NCBI GenBank assembly: GCA_029938555.1
Contig: JAOZUR010000030.1
Span: 1 to 32,829, forward strand
DNA from: Candidatus Sabulitectum sp.
GTDB taxonomy: Bacteria; Fermentibacterota; Fermentibacteria; Fermentibacterales; JCC-6
Direction of reading: 5' to 3'
DNA: 32,829 nucleotides
A program made the position numbers and the translations under genes. This document shows, piece by piece, positions 1 to 7,938 of this stretch. The notes beneath the pieces are model-generated. The model ran no database searches and was not told where the DNA came from. It saw only the letters and a list, made by a program, of their open reading frames with translations. The number at the start of each line of letters is the position of its first letter. Positions within the stretch are counted from its first letter, which is position 1.

Positions 1-1071
1 AGTGATGTTACAAGCGGAATGAATATTGGAGACAATATTTCAAACATGATTCCATTCAACTCCATGGTTGGATTTACCCAGGATGAAGTTGAAGAAATGC
101 TAGATTACTACATAGACGCAGAAGTTGTTAAAAAAGAAGAACGAAGTGAAATTTTAGAAATTCTTAGAGTTAACTACAATAATTATTGCTTCTCAAGGAA
201 TACAGATGAAAAAGTATATAACTCAGATATGATTTTGTATTTTTTTAACAAGTACTCTCAAGAAAAAATGATTCCAGGTAATTTGATTGATGAGAATGTA
301 AGAATTGATTATGGGAAACTTAGATTTCTGATTTTAGAAGAAAAAAGACTTAACGGTAACTTTTCAATTCTTTCTGATATTATTGAAAATGGTTCAATTG
401 ATACACAACTGATCCATAGTTTTGCTTTGAATGATATACTCGAGAAAAGCAAGTTTAAATCATTCTTGTATTATCTAGGGCTTTTGACCATTAAGAAACA
501 TTACATAGCTTCAAGATATCAGCTTGTTATACCTAATGAAGTAATTAGAAGTATGCATTTTGATTACATACGCCAGGCTTTAACAGAGCGCTTCAAACTC
601 GATATCGACATTGAATTTTTAGAGCAGGAGTTTGCTAATGTGGCAATTAAAGGCCAGTGGCAGGCCCTGTTCGAGTATATTTTAGATAAGTTTTATGAAT
701 ATACTTCACTGCGTGATTTAGTCCTTCAGGAACATAGTATCAAAATATTTCTAGCACCTTTTCTTGGTTTTTCACCTTATTTTGATGTAAAGAGTGAACC
801 GGAGATGAACCGTGGTTATGCTGATTTGTTCTTTCAAAGCAAAGCTGATATAACAAATTATGAATATCTTATTGAACTGAAATATTTAAAATCTAAAGAT
901 CTGCCCAAAAATAAAGAGAAGCTAGATGCTTTAGTTCAAAAAACCAAACAAGCAGCAACTGAACAGTTACTTAGGTACAAGCAAAGCCGAGAAATTACTT
1001 GTGAATTGATTCAGTTGATAATTATCTGCTCATCACAGGAAGTATTACTGATTGAAGAGGTTAAGCCATAA
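1..1071 (+). CDS. AAA-ATPase-like / PD-(D/E)XK nuclease-family protein, 3' part
   Basis: The reading frame is open to the left edge (S-D-V-T-S-G precedes the first Met at 19), so this is the C-terminal part of a longer gene. The opening (SGMNIGDNISN, then FTQDEVEEML) matches the end of the AAA-ATPase-like domain (PF09820 type). The C-terminal third carries a PD-(D/E)XK-like core: the Asp in GYADLFF followed by the E-x-K of LIELKYLK, as in PF08011. Full-length relatives are usually well over 500 residues. Members are common and often multicopy in Bacteroidetes-like and candidate-phylum genomes. Their function is not settled; mobile or defence roles have been suggested. The gene looks AT-richer than the operon downstream and lies beside a decayed Fic gene, so this edge looks like accessory DNA. 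Family assignment is fairly sure, role unknown. Confidence 0.75.
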   Translation, partial: SDVTSGMNIGDNISNMIPFNSMVGFTQDEVEEMLDYYIDAEVVKKEERSEILEILRVNYNNYCFSRNTDEKVYNSDMILYFFNKYSQEKMIPGNLIDENVRIDYGKLRFLILEEKRLNGNFSILSDIIENGSIDTQLIHSFALNDILEKSKFKSFLYYLGLLTIKKHYIASRYQLVIPNEVIRSMHFDYIRQALTERFKLDIDIEFLEQEFANVAIKGQWQALFEYILDKFYEYTSLRDLVLQEHSIKIFLAPFLGFSPYFDVKSEPEMNRGYADLFFQSKADITNYEYLIELKYLKSKDLPKNKEKLDALVQKTKQAATEQLLRYKQSREITCELIQLIIICSSQEVLLIEEVKP

Positions 1072-1347
1072 CTACATTAATGTTTGTTCTTTTTTAAGCT
1101 GGTGTAAATAATATGCAAAGTAGCTATTGTAGAATACATCTCAATCAAAAGACCAGCAAGGGCTATCCTCAAAGTGAAAAGGACATGCTCTGTGAAATTG
1201 CTCTTAATAAGGAAATTTTTAGACAACACTCATATCATTTGACTTCTATTTGTGAAAGCCTTACAGGGACTCTTGTTTGCACCAACCGAAAGACTCGGTT
1301 ATGAAACTATCTACTATTTGTTTTAATTTGCAAATTGCGGAGAATAA
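1072..1347. other. Gap without a recognisable gene
   Basis: No convincing gene. A 63-codon frame (1113-1304, +) resembles nothing I know and has no clear ribosome-binding site. A small 6-bp hairpin (1284-1289 with 1295-1300) has no T-tract. The stretch may be decayed accessory DNA, like the Fic remnant next to it. Confidence 0.4.
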
Positions 1348-1670
1348 ATGAAAGAAAAAAATTCATATATCAGAGAGACAGTTGGCCTGATTTTGTTTTG
1401 AATACTAACAAAATATTTGATTTGTTAATTGAAGTAAGGAACAAGCAGGGCAGGTTGTTTCAGAGGTATTCGGAAATACAAATTCTGGAATACTTTCAGA
1501 AGTGAAAAAAAAATGCGAGACAAAAAAAGATTTTGAATAAATTACTAAGTGGTTTTAAAGGACACCTATCAACCACTAAGTGGGCAAAAATTGCAAAGTG
1601 TTCTCAAGATACCGCGTTGCGTGATATTCAAGACTTGATTGATAAAGGGATACTTGTAAAAATGAGTTGA
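1348..1670 (+). pseudogene. Remnant of a DUF4172-type Fic-family gene, central domain deleted
   Basis: From the ATG at 1348 the frame reads M-K-E-K-N-S-Y-I-R-E, then shifts. In the frame starting at 1374 one reads SWPDFVLNTNKIFDLL followed by EVRNKQGRL, the usual N-terminus of DUF4172 (PF13776) Fic proteins. That frame stops at TGA 1503-1505. Directly after the stop, in the same frame, comes the winged-helix C-terminus of the same family: KWAKIAKCSQDTALRDIQDL, then IDKGILVKMS and a stop at 1668-1670. The Fic core (HPFxDGNGR, roughly 200 residues) is missing. A frameshift, an internal deletion and an early C-terminal stop mean no active AMP-transferase can be made. The two ends are recognised from memory of the family. 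Confidence 0.75.
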
Positions 1671-1831
1671 GTGGGTGATCTGTGGCTTGAAAAACTCAAA
1701 AGTTTAGTTTTTAAAGAAATTGTTTTTTTAAAATCAGTTAAATGAAGTCGTAGTATTTATCTTATGTTAAACAATGATTATATTTTCCCATGTATTCAGT
1801 TTTGGGTTTCATTAAATTAAAGGGGTTTGAA
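1671..1831 (+). promoter_or_regulatory. Leader of the nadA operon, possible weak promoter
   Basis: AT-rich spacer between the Fic remnant and nadA. A TATATT at 1779-1784 could be a -10 box, but the matching -35 (TTTATC, 1756-1761) is poor. An AGGGG Shine-Dalgarno at 1821-1825 sits 6 bases before the ATG at 1832. No riboswitch or operator was recognised. Confidence 0.25.
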
Positions 1832-2737
1832 ATGCCTAACAAGATCAGAGAAGAGATAAAACGGTTGAAGGATGAACGGGGTGCAATTATACTGGCTCAT
1901 AGTTATCAACCGGGTGTTATACAAGATGTTGCTGATTTTGTCGGTGATTCACTTGAGTTGTCTCGAATTGCCGCCAAGGAAGCAGCTGAGTTAGTGGTTT
2001 TTTGTGGCGTTAAGTTCATGGCAGAGACTGCTAAGCTTCTTTCTCCAGAAAGTATTGTTGTTTTGGCTGCCCCACGAGCTGATTGTTCGTTGGCAGCATG
2101 CATGAGTGGGGAAGACCTTAGAAAAATGAAGAAGAAATATCCTGGAGCTTCTTCTGTTATGTATGTAAATTCTACACTTGATTTAAAGGCTGAAACATGG
2201 TCTTGCTGTACCAGTGCAAATTCTGTTGAGGTTGTTAATGCTGCACCTTCCAATGAAGTTATTTTTGGACCAGATCGAAATCTTGGTACATGGGTTGCTG
2301 AACAAACCGATAAAAAATTACATATTTGGCCTGGTGGATGTCATGCACACAGTGGAGCTGATATTCGAGATTTACGAGATAAAAAAGCAGAATGGCCAGA
2401 CGCAGAGATTTTGGTACACCCTGAATCTCCTTCCGTATTTCTTTGGGAGGCAGATGAAGTTCTTGGAACTGGAGGAATGATAAGACATATCCGAAACTCT
2501 CAGGGAAAACGCTTCATAATCGGTACTGAAGAGGGAATGCTTTACAGGTTGCAGACATTGTTCCCCGAGAAGGAATTTGTAGCAGCTGGCATTATTATAT
2601 GTGATGATATGCAAATGACTACTCTTGAGGACATATTGAAAGCACTTGAATCTGATGATCCGGGTATTCAAATTCCTGTGGAACTTGCAGAAAGAGCATC
2701 AGAGGCAGTACGCAGAATGACAGAGATTGGTAAATAA
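1832..2737 (+). CDS. nadA: Quinolinate synthase
   Basis: NadA condenses iminoaspartate with dihydroxyacetone phosphate to quinolinate in de novo NAD synthesis, using a cytosolic [4Fe-4S] cluster. From the ATG at 1832 it has 301 residues, the size of the compact T. maritima-type enzyme. Signatures are H23 with SYQPGVIQDVADFVGDSLEL, ADCSLAACM, CCTSANS, FGPDRNLGTWVAEQ, WPGGCHAH and GTEEGM. Cluster ligands by position are C85, C170 and C257, close to the 81/168/254 spacing of the T. maritima enzyme. An upstream ATG at 1790 would add 14 residues, but AGGGG precedes 1832 at good spacing. nadB and nadC are not in the window. First gene of a tight operon; the next starts 3 bases on. Confidence 0.95.
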   Translation: MPNKIREEIKRLKDERGAIILAHSYQPGVIQDVADFVGDSLELSRIAAKEAAELVVFCGVKFMAETAKLLSPESIVVLAAPRADCSLAACMSGEDLRKMKKKYPGASSVMYVNSTLDLKAETWSCCTSANSVEVVNAAPSNEVIFGPDRNLGTWVAEQTDKKLHIWPGGCHAHSGADIRDLRDKKAEWPDAEILVHPESPSVFLWEADEVLGTGGMIRHIRNSQGKRFIIGTEEGMLYRLQTLFPEKEFVAAGIIICDDMQMTTLEDILKALESDDPGIQIPVELAERASEAVRRMTEIGK

Positions 2738-2740
2738 ATA

Positions 2741-3436
2741 GTGTTGAAAATAGCTGTATCTCAAGTATGGTATGATAACCCTTTGGAAATTCAGCAAGAG
2801 TATGGGCCGTTTCAATATGGGTTGAATCATAGTTATGTGAAGCTGCTTGATTTGCCTGGTATTCTTCCTTTGGCAATATTGCCTTCAGAAAACTTAACAC
2901 CGGTTGAAATACTAAGTAATTTTGATCTGCTTGTTCTTACCGGTGGTGGTGATCCTTCTCCGTCTTTGTTTGGTAGAGAAGATGAAGGCAGCAGAAATCC
3001 CAGACCTTTTCGATCCACATACGATTTAAAACTGTATCACGCAGCTTTAGAACTGGATATTCCTGTTTTAGGCATTTGCCTTGGAATGCAGCTTATTGGT
3101 ATTGCTGAAGGTGTTGCTTTAATTCAGGATATTCCTAAAACTAGTGTTTTTCATGATGGGTCAGGTTCCGAACCTGTTTCTCATTCTGTTACTTTTGAAA
3201 ATGGAACCTTGCTGCGTTCTCTTTTTGGAAACAGCAAAATGGTTTCATCTTCACATCATCAGGCACTTGAGCAGGTTCCACCTGATTATGTGGTATCAGC
3301 AAGAAGCGATGATGGCTTGATTGAAGCAATTGAAAGCAGGAATGGAAGGGTTATAGGAGTTCAATGGCATCCTGAAAGAGACAAAACAGGGCAAGCAATT
3401 CTTAACACATTGATTAATAAAACAGGAAAAACATGA
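2741..3436 (+). CDS. Class I glutamine amidotransferase, peptidase C26 (gamma-glutamyl hydrolase-like)
   Basis: A 231-residue glutamine amidotransferase fold of the C26 family (PuuD-like gamma-glutamyl-GABA hydrolases and relatives). The catalytic triad is visible: nucleophile C113 in GICLGMQLIG, and H210 with E212 in VQWHPE. LTGGGDPSPSLFG (67-79) is the typical family loop, and SSHHQAL (169-175) is the conserved His motif near the active site. Substrate cannot be read from sequence; hydrolysis of gamma-glutamyl conjugates is most likely, and a synthetase partner is not adjacent. The start is GTG 2741 (TTG 2744 is also possible), three bases after nadA, and the stop overlaps the manA start (ATGA). 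No signal peptide, so cytosolic. Confidence 0.85.
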   Translation: MLKIAVSQVWYDNPLEIQQEYGPFQYGLNHSYVKLLDLPGILPLAILPSENLTPVEILSNFDLLVLTGGGDPSPSLFGREDEGSRNPRPFRSTYDLKLYHAALELDIPVLGICLGMQLIGIAEGVALIQDIPKTSVFHDGSGSEPVSHSVTFENGTLLRSLFGNSKMVSSSHHQALEQVPPDYVVSARSDDGLIEAIESRNGRVIGVQWHPERDKTGQAILNTLINKTGKT

Positions 3437-4215
3437 TTTACAGGTGCATTCCGCAAAAAGTTAGCAGAATATGGGGTTCACTTCCCCCTGAAAGTATTGG
3501 GCAAGAACCCATTGGTGAGATATGGTGGTTTTTTGACGAAACAATCCTAGAGAATGCTCAGGGAGTTTTCAGAAGAGCAGATGACTTTTTTCCCGATGAT
3601 TCTTTTCCATTGATTATTAAAACGCTTCATGCATCTCGAGATTTATCTGTGCAGGTACATCCAGGTAAAGATGGAAAATCACCGAAAAAAGACGAATCCT
3701 GGGTTGTTCTTCAAGGATCAGGTTTGATTAAACATGGTGTAATGGAAACAGTAACACCAGTTCAGTTTAAAAATGCGGTAATTGATGGTTCTGTTGAAAA
3801 ACTGTTACAAAACATTAAAGGGCAAGCTGGAGTTTTTGTCCATCTGCCAGCAGGAACCATTCATGCTCTTGGTGCTGGGCTTACAGTGCTTGAAGTTCAG
3901 CTGAACTGTACAGTAACTTATCGCCTTTGGGATTATGGCAGAAGAGACATAAGTGGGAATTTGCGAGAGCTTCATATAGAGCAGGGGCTTTCAGCTATTA
4001 ACTGGGAAGCAAAAGGAAGAGCCACAGGGATTTCAGAGAATCATCTTAATGCTGGTAGTTATTACATGAGTAAAACCGGTGGAGGTCTTGTAACTCTCAA
4101 GCCTCTTGAGGTGCTTTTTTTACCTGATTTACAAAAGTGTTTTTTTGCAGACCATGATGGTGGAACCATTTCCACAACAAACGATTCATGGATTATAGGG
4201 GTGGAAGATGAATAA
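3433..4215 (+). CDS. manA: Mannose-6-phosphate isomerase, class I type
   Basis: Interconverts fructose-6-phosphate and mannose-6-phosphate, the entry to GDP-mannose. This 260-residue cupin has the zinc site of type I isomerases: Q74 and H76 in SVQVHPGKD, E88 in KKDESW, and H144 in PAGTIHALG. The EVQLNCTVTYRLWDYGR block (154-170) is the usual C-terminal signature with the catalytic Arg. It is short, as in the compact bacterial form, lacking the helical insert of the E. coli enzyme. It overlaps the amidotransferase by 4 bases and manC by 8, so the pair is probably translationally coupled. The phosphomannomutase that would link the two steps is not in the window. Confidence 0.92.
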   Translation: MIYRCIPQKVSRIWGSLPPESIGQEPIGEIWWFFDETILENAQGVFRRADDFFPDDSFPLIIKTLHASRDLSVQVHPGKDGKSPKKDESWVVLQGSGLIKHGVMETVTPVQFKNAVIDGSVEKLLQNIKGQAGVFVHLPAGTIHALGAGLTVLEVQLNCTVTYRLWDYGRRDISGNLRELHIEQGLSAINWEAKGRATGISENHLNAGSYYMSKTGGGLVTLKPLEVLFLPDLQKCFFADHDGGTISTTNDSWIIGVEDE

Positions 4216-5239
4216 AAAACGAAGATTTGCTGTAATTATGGCTGGCGGTAGAGGAACCAGATTTTGGCCTGCTTCAACAAAAGCCAGACCGAAACAATTC
4301 ATGGATCTTCTCGGTGGTGGAACCATGCTTCAGAAAACAGCATCTAGATTTGCCAACATAACCGGTGCTGAAGGTGTTCTTGTTGTTACCGGTGCAAATT
4401 ACAAAACAATAGCAGCCAACCAGCTTCCTTTGTTACCAGAAAAAAACCTTTTGCTTGAACCTGTTGGCAGAAATACAGCTGCGTGTATTGGTTGGGCGGC
4501 TGAAACCCTTAGAAGAAGGGGTTTTGCAGAAAGTGTAATGATTGTTGCAGCCAGTGATCACAAAATTGAACCTGTTGATGGTTTTGAAAAAACAATAGCA
4601 AATGCCACTATGCTTGCTGAGTCAGGGTATTTGTGCACTATTGGTATTACTCCTGATAATCCTGCCACCGGTTATGGTTATCTGCAAATAGGAGAAGAAA
4701 TTAAACCAGGCAACAGAGTGAAAAGCTTTAAAGAAAAACCAGATTCGGTAACTGCAGAGAAGTATTTAACATCAGGAGAATACTTATGGAATTCAGGCAT
4801 GTTCATCTGGAGAGTTGATAGTTTTTTGTCTGAGCTGGAAAAACACATGCCCGATCTTTATAAAGCAATAGTACAGCTTCCAGATACAACAGCACCATCT
4901 CTTGAGGATTATGGCACTCTTGAATCAGAGTCAATTGATTACGGTGTTATGGAAAAAACAGATAAAGCCGTTGTTGTACCTGCACATTTTAAGTGGAGTG
5001 ATATTGGTGATTGGCCAGGGGCAAGGGGTGCTGGGGTAAATATGGGTGAAAGTTTAGTTATTGATTCAGAAAACAGTTTGGTGTTTGATGAGACTGGTCG
5101 ATTAACTGTAATTGTGGGTTTGAATAATGTCAGTGTTGTTTCCACTGACAAAGTTACTCTTGTAATGTCAGATTCCAGTGCCCAAAAAATTAAGGAACTT
5201 GTTAATGCACTTGATGCAAAAGGCTCAGACTTGATCTGA
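4208..5239 (+). CDS. manC: Mannose-1-phosphate guanylyltransferase
   Basis: Makes GDP-mannose from mannose-1-phosphate and GTP. The nucleotidyltransferase signature AGGRGTRFWPAS (12-23) is followed by RPKQF, NTAACIGWAAE, AASDHKIEP, the GYGYLQIGEE and FKEKPDS sugar-site blocks, LWNSGMFIWR, and DYGVMEKT with HFKWSDIGDW. At 343 residues it is the single-domain form, without the fused isomerase cupin of long ManC proteins, which fits a separate manA just upstream. GDP-mannose would feed O-antigen, capsule or protein mannosylation; no soluble GDP-mannose-using glycosyltransferase is in the window, but a DUF2723 protein is encoded at 12118-13599. Confidence 0.93.
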   Translation: MNKKRRFAVIMAGGRGTRFWPASTKARPKQFMDLLGGGTMLQKTASRFANITGAEGVLVVTGANYKTIAANQLPLLPEKNLLLEPVGRNTAACIGWAAETLRRRGFAESVMIVAASDHKIEPVDGFEKTIANATMLAESGYLCTIGITPDNPATGYGYLQIGEEIKPGNRVKSFKEKPDSVTAEKYLTSGEYLWNSGMFIWRVDSFLSELEKHMPDLYKAIVQLPDTTAPSLEDYGTLESESIDYGVMEKTDKAVVVPAHFKWSDIGDWPGARGAGVNMGESLVIDSENSLVFDETGRLTVIVGLNNVSVVSTDKVTLVMSDSSAQKIKELVNALDAKGSDLI

Positions 5240-5255
5240 AGATTGAAGGAGTGAT

Positions 5256-5984
5256 ATGGGATGGTTTGGCACTGCGTTAGGCGCTGGGATAGGTTTTATG
5301 TTTGGAGGCCCCCTTGGGGCGGTAATAGGGGCTACAGCTGGTCATTTTGGTGTTGATGACAGAAATGCTTCATCAGTAGAAAGCAGGCAGGCAGCTTATT
5401 TTGGAACTCTTTTCTGCTGTCTTGCAAAAATGGCTAAAGCTGATGGACATGTAAGCAAATCAGAAATACGAGTTGTAGAAGATTTTATCACAAATGTTCT
5501 TAAATTTGATGGAGAAACCCGAAAATTTGCTATTGATGTTTTTACAGCTGCTCGTGATGATTCTACTCCTGCGGAAGAATACATAAAACAGTTTGCAGAG
5601 ATAATACAATATAATCAGGATGTTGGTTCAAGTTTTTTAACTGTACTTCATCAAATTGCTCTTGCTGACGGCGTGTTGGGTCCTAATGAAATCTCGATAC
5701 TTAGAACTGCGGAATTCCACCTAAGGCTTGCCCGTGGAACTGTAGACTCGTTAATAGGCACCTCTTCAGTGGGTGATATTGAAAAGTCTTACAAGGTTTT
5801 GGAATGTACACCGGATATGAGTGATGCTCAGATAAAATCTGCGTACCGGGAGAGCTGTAAGAAATTTCACCCTGATTACCTTCAATCCAAAGGGCTTCCA
5901 CCAGAGTTTATCAGTTTTGCCAACGATCAGATGGTAAAAATCCGCCAAGCCTATGAAAACATTAATGAACACAGAAACATGTGA
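5256..5984 (+). CDS. DjlA-like TerB/J-domain co-chaperone
   Basis: Order of parts: a glycine-rich hydrophobic N-terminus (about 5-30) that could insert in or cap a membrane; an all-helical TerB-like domain (about 45-165) with two acidic repeats, KADGHVSKSE and LADGVLGPNE; and a C-terminal J-domain (about 176-242) with the HPD motif at 205-207. This is the DjlA layout, and a J-domain of this kind stimulates DnaK ATPase. At 242 residues it is a little shorter than E. coli DjlA. It follows manC by 16 bases with GAAGGAG ahead of ATG 5256 and ends the operon. The link to mannose metabolism is not obvious; an envelope or stress role is inference. Confidence 0.85.
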   Translation: MGWFGTALGAGIGFMFGGPLGAVIGATAGHFGVDDRNASSVESRQAAYFGTLFCCLAKMAKADGHVSKSEIRVVEDFITNVLKFDGETRKFAIDVFTAARDDSTPAEEYIKQFAEIIQYNQDVGSSFLTVLHQIALADGVLGPNEISILRTAEFHLRLARGTVDSLIGTSSVGDIEKSYKVLECTPDMSDAQIKSAYRESCKKFHPDYLQSKGLPPEFISFANDQMVKIRQAYENINEHRNM

Positions 5985-5991
5985 TTTTTAC

Positions 5992-6486
5992 TTATTGGAT
6001 TATGACTTTAGAACCAACATCTAACCAGAAGTAAGCCCATCTTGCTGTAAAGTACCCTAAACGAATACATCCGTGGGACAACGGTTCACCTAGCCGGTGT
6101 TCAGCTGATCTGCCTGCTTGGTGCAGACCGATTGTTCCAGTGTCCACAATACACTGCCAATACGGCATGTGAACTCTGTAAATACTTGAAACTGGGTTCC
6201 ATCGTTTGTAAAGAATCTCAAAATCACCACTGGGCGTTGTATGTCTGCTTGGACGGCCTGTGGAAACAAGGGCAAGGTTAGCTTCCCGACCATTTTCAAG
6301 GAATACAACAACCTGTAACTCTTTACTTATAAGAGCTACTCTTTCCCCAGTCTGATAATGTGCAGGCTCTGCCTGGAACGGAAGAATTGATACAACTCCC
6401 CGTAGAAGCAAAAATGGTATAAAAAAACAGTTCAGCTCAACCTCCTTATAACTGTGTACTCTGCAAAGATGCTGTTCCGTAGTCAA
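5992..6486 (-). CDS. L,D-transpeptidase (YkuD family), secreted
   Basis: Catalytic domain of L,D-transpeptidases, which cross-link peptidoglycan 3-3 or attach proteins to it in the periplasm. The active-site signature is complete: H122 in GLHQAG and H138-G-C140 in LSHGCIRLG. The TPSGDFEI block (84-91) is also typical. A hydrophobic stretch (NCFFIPFLLLRGVVSILPFQAEP) looks like a signal peptide, but the only standard start is TTG 6486, which has no ribosome-binding site and would put 17 polar residues in front. A perfect AAGGAGG lies 5 bases before an in-frame CTG (6435-6433) that starts exactly at the signal peptide, so initiation there (147 residues) may be real. It converges on the djlA-like gene with a 7-base gap and no terminator. 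Confidence 0.88.
   Translation of the reverse strand: MTTEQHLCRVHSYKEVELNCFFIPFLLLRGVVSILPFQAEPAHYQTGERVALISKELQVVVFLENGREANLALVSTGRPSRHTTPSGDFEILYKRWNPVSSIYRVHMPYWQCIVDTGTIGLHQAGRSAEHRLGEPLSHGCIRLGYFTARWAYFWLDVGSKVIIQ
6441..6447 (-). promoter_or_regulatory. Perfect Shine-Dalgarno inside the annotated L,D-transpeptidase frame
   Basis: AAGGAGG read on the minus strand, with 5 bases to the in-frame CTG at 6435-6433. No ATG, GTG or TTG stands at usable distance in that frame. It supports a non-standard CTG start that gives a clean signal peptide. Confidence 0.5.
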
Positions 6487-6499
6487 GAGGTGGTGTGAG

Positions 6500-6528
6500 T
6501 TGACTTCACCATCAATATGAAGCAGATT
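6500..6528 (+). promoter_or_regulatory. Possible sigma-70 promoter for the TPR lipoprotein
   Basis: TTGACT (6500-6505, five of six matches) and CAGATT (6523-6528, three of six) are separated by 17 bases in the divergent gap between the transpeptidase and the TPR lipoprotein. The -10 is weak, so this is tentative. The gene has GGAGG six bases before its TTG start. Confidence 0.3.
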
Positions 6529-6592
6529 TCTTCATGATGTGCCTTGGGGCTTTTTTGTTATTTAATGTACATGTGTTGAATGGAGGATTGTT

Positions 6593-7873
6593 TTGAAATT
6601 AGTAAAGGTATTGGTTTCTGTTATAGCTGCTCTTTTGATTATTGGTGGATGTTCTTCTCCGGCAGTTACAGGTATTAAAGTACACATTCAGAATGGTGAA
6701 TATCAGGATGCGATTCACCTGGCTGACAGTGTTATTGCCAATGGTGAGGGATCTAACCCAGAGGTGTGGTACTGGCAGGGAAGAGCCTACAGTGCAATGC
6801 GCGTGTGGGATAAAGCTGCAGTTTCTTTTGTTCAGACTTATGAACTTGACCCTCTTATGGGGCCAAACATGGCTAATTACTGGCCTGCATTTTTTAACAC
6901 TGCTATTGGTTATGCTGAAGAAGGAAATATTGATGACGCTATTGCCATGCTTGAAGCAGGTGCAGCTATTGTTCCAGAGCGTCCAGAATATGACCAGATG
7001 CTTGGTGAAATAGCTCTTAATCAGGAAAAGCATGCTGAAGCAATCGCTTATTTTGAGGAATCAATTGATCTTGCAATAAACCAGATAAACATAATCCAGG
7101 TAAATATTGCAGAATCTGTTGACCCCGCATTTATTCAGCAGCTTAGTGATGAAAATGATCGAATGGTTCAGAGTGTTATTATTGCTTCATATAACTCAGG
7201 TTCAATTTTAAAGAATCTATTCATGAATGCAGAAGACGAAGCAGTTGCTTCTGAGTACATGAATGAGGCTATTGGTGTTTATACAAAAGGTCTTGAAATC
7301 GACCCATCAAGTGCTGACCTCATGACTGGGCTTGCAGAATTTTATATTCTATCTCAGCAGTATGATGAAGCAATTGCTATTTATGATAATGCTCTTGTTG
7401 CCATTACAAACGGTGTTGAAGAAGGCTGGATTGCAGAAGATGCAGCAGCAGATATGAGAGCGGGAGTTCTTCTTACAAGAGGTTTCACTTTTATCGAGAT
7501 GGAACGATTTGATGAAGGCATAACTGCCCTTGAAGAATGCAGAGCTCAGATGGGTAATACCTATCAGGTTCTTGCAATGATAGGCCATGCAAACTTCATT
7601 ATGGAGAATTACAATGAGTCAATTGAAGTTATGGAACAACTTACGGTGATGGAAGATCTTACAAATGATGAGTATGCTAATGCATGGTATATGATTTACG
7701 CAAATCACATTCGTCTTGAAGATGATAGCGAGGCCCTTCAGGCTTTGTTGAATGCCATTGAGTATGATTCAGATAATGCAGATTATTATGAGTATCTTGC
7801 TCAGACTTACAGTACTCTTGGTCGTAACAACCAGGCAATGGAAGCTATGGCAAAAGCTCAGAGTTTACGCTAA
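6593..7873 (+). CDS. TPR-repeat lipoprotein
   Basis: A 426-residue envelope protein. The N-terminus MKLVKVLVSVIAALLIIGGC is a lipoprotein signal with lipobox I17-G18-G19-C20, so the mature chain would be lipidated at C20. The rest is tetratricopeptide repeats from about residue 30 to the end, seen as repeated A..Y/W.G..Y and Y..AI..Y patterns (for example QYDEAIAIYDNALV, ERFDEGITALEECR, NYNESIEVMEQL, LGRNNQAMEAMAKAQ). Such proteins scaffold envelope complexes; the partner cannot be named. TTG start at 6593 with GGAGG at 6582-6586. It stands alone between a divergent transpeptidase and a terminator shared with the minus-strand operon. Confidence 0.88.
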   Translation: MKLVKVLVSVIAALLIIGGCSSPAVTGIKVHIQNGEYQDAIHLADSVIANGEGSNPEVWYWQGRAYSAMRVWDKAAVSFVQTYELDPLMGPNMANYWPAFFNTAIGYAEEGNIDDAIAMLEAGAAIVPERPEYDQMLGEIALNQEKHAEAIAYFEESIDLAINQINIIQVNIAESVDPAFIQQLSDENDRMVQSVIIASYNSGSILKNLFMNAEDEAVASEYMNEAIGVYTKGLEIDPSSADLMTGLAEFYILSQQYDEAIAIYDNALVAITNGVEEGWIAEDAAADMRAGVLLTRGFTFIEMERFDEGITALEECRAQMGNTYQVLAMIGHANFIMENYNESIEVMEQLTVMEDLTNDEYANAWYMIYANHIRLEDDSEALQALLNAIEYDSDNADYYEYLAQTYSTLGRNNQAMEAMAKAQSLR

Positions 7874-7891
7874 AGAACATAATTGGTAAAT

Positions 7892-7924
7892 AAAAAGAGC
7901 CCGGAATTTTCCGGGCTCTTTTTT
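7892..7924. terminator. Bidirectional intrinsic terminator
   Basis: Perfect inverted repeat AGAGCCCGGAA (7896-7906) / TTCCGGGCTCT (7909-7919), with an A-run before it and a T-run after it, so it works on both strands. It ends the TPR lipoprotein gene on the plus strand and the carboxyltransferase operon on the minus strand. Confidence 0.93.
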
Positions 7925-7938
7925 AATTCAACTGAGTT

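Noticed and set aside
1284-1300. 6-bp inverted repeat AACCGA/TCGGTT
   Set aside because: Too short and without a T-tract to call a terminator.
1113-1304. 63-codon open frame
   Set aside because: No recognisable motif, no clear ribosome-binding site and it lies in a stretch of decaying DNA.
6541-6556. GCC-TTGG-GGC followed by T6, terminator-like
   Set aside because: Only a 3-bp stem, and it sits in the leader of the TPR lipoprotein gene where a terminator makes little sense.
6599-7033. 144-codon open frame on the minus strand
   Set aside because: Antisense to the TPR lipoprotein gene; no motif, and the sense gene has a good signal peptide and ribosome-binding site.
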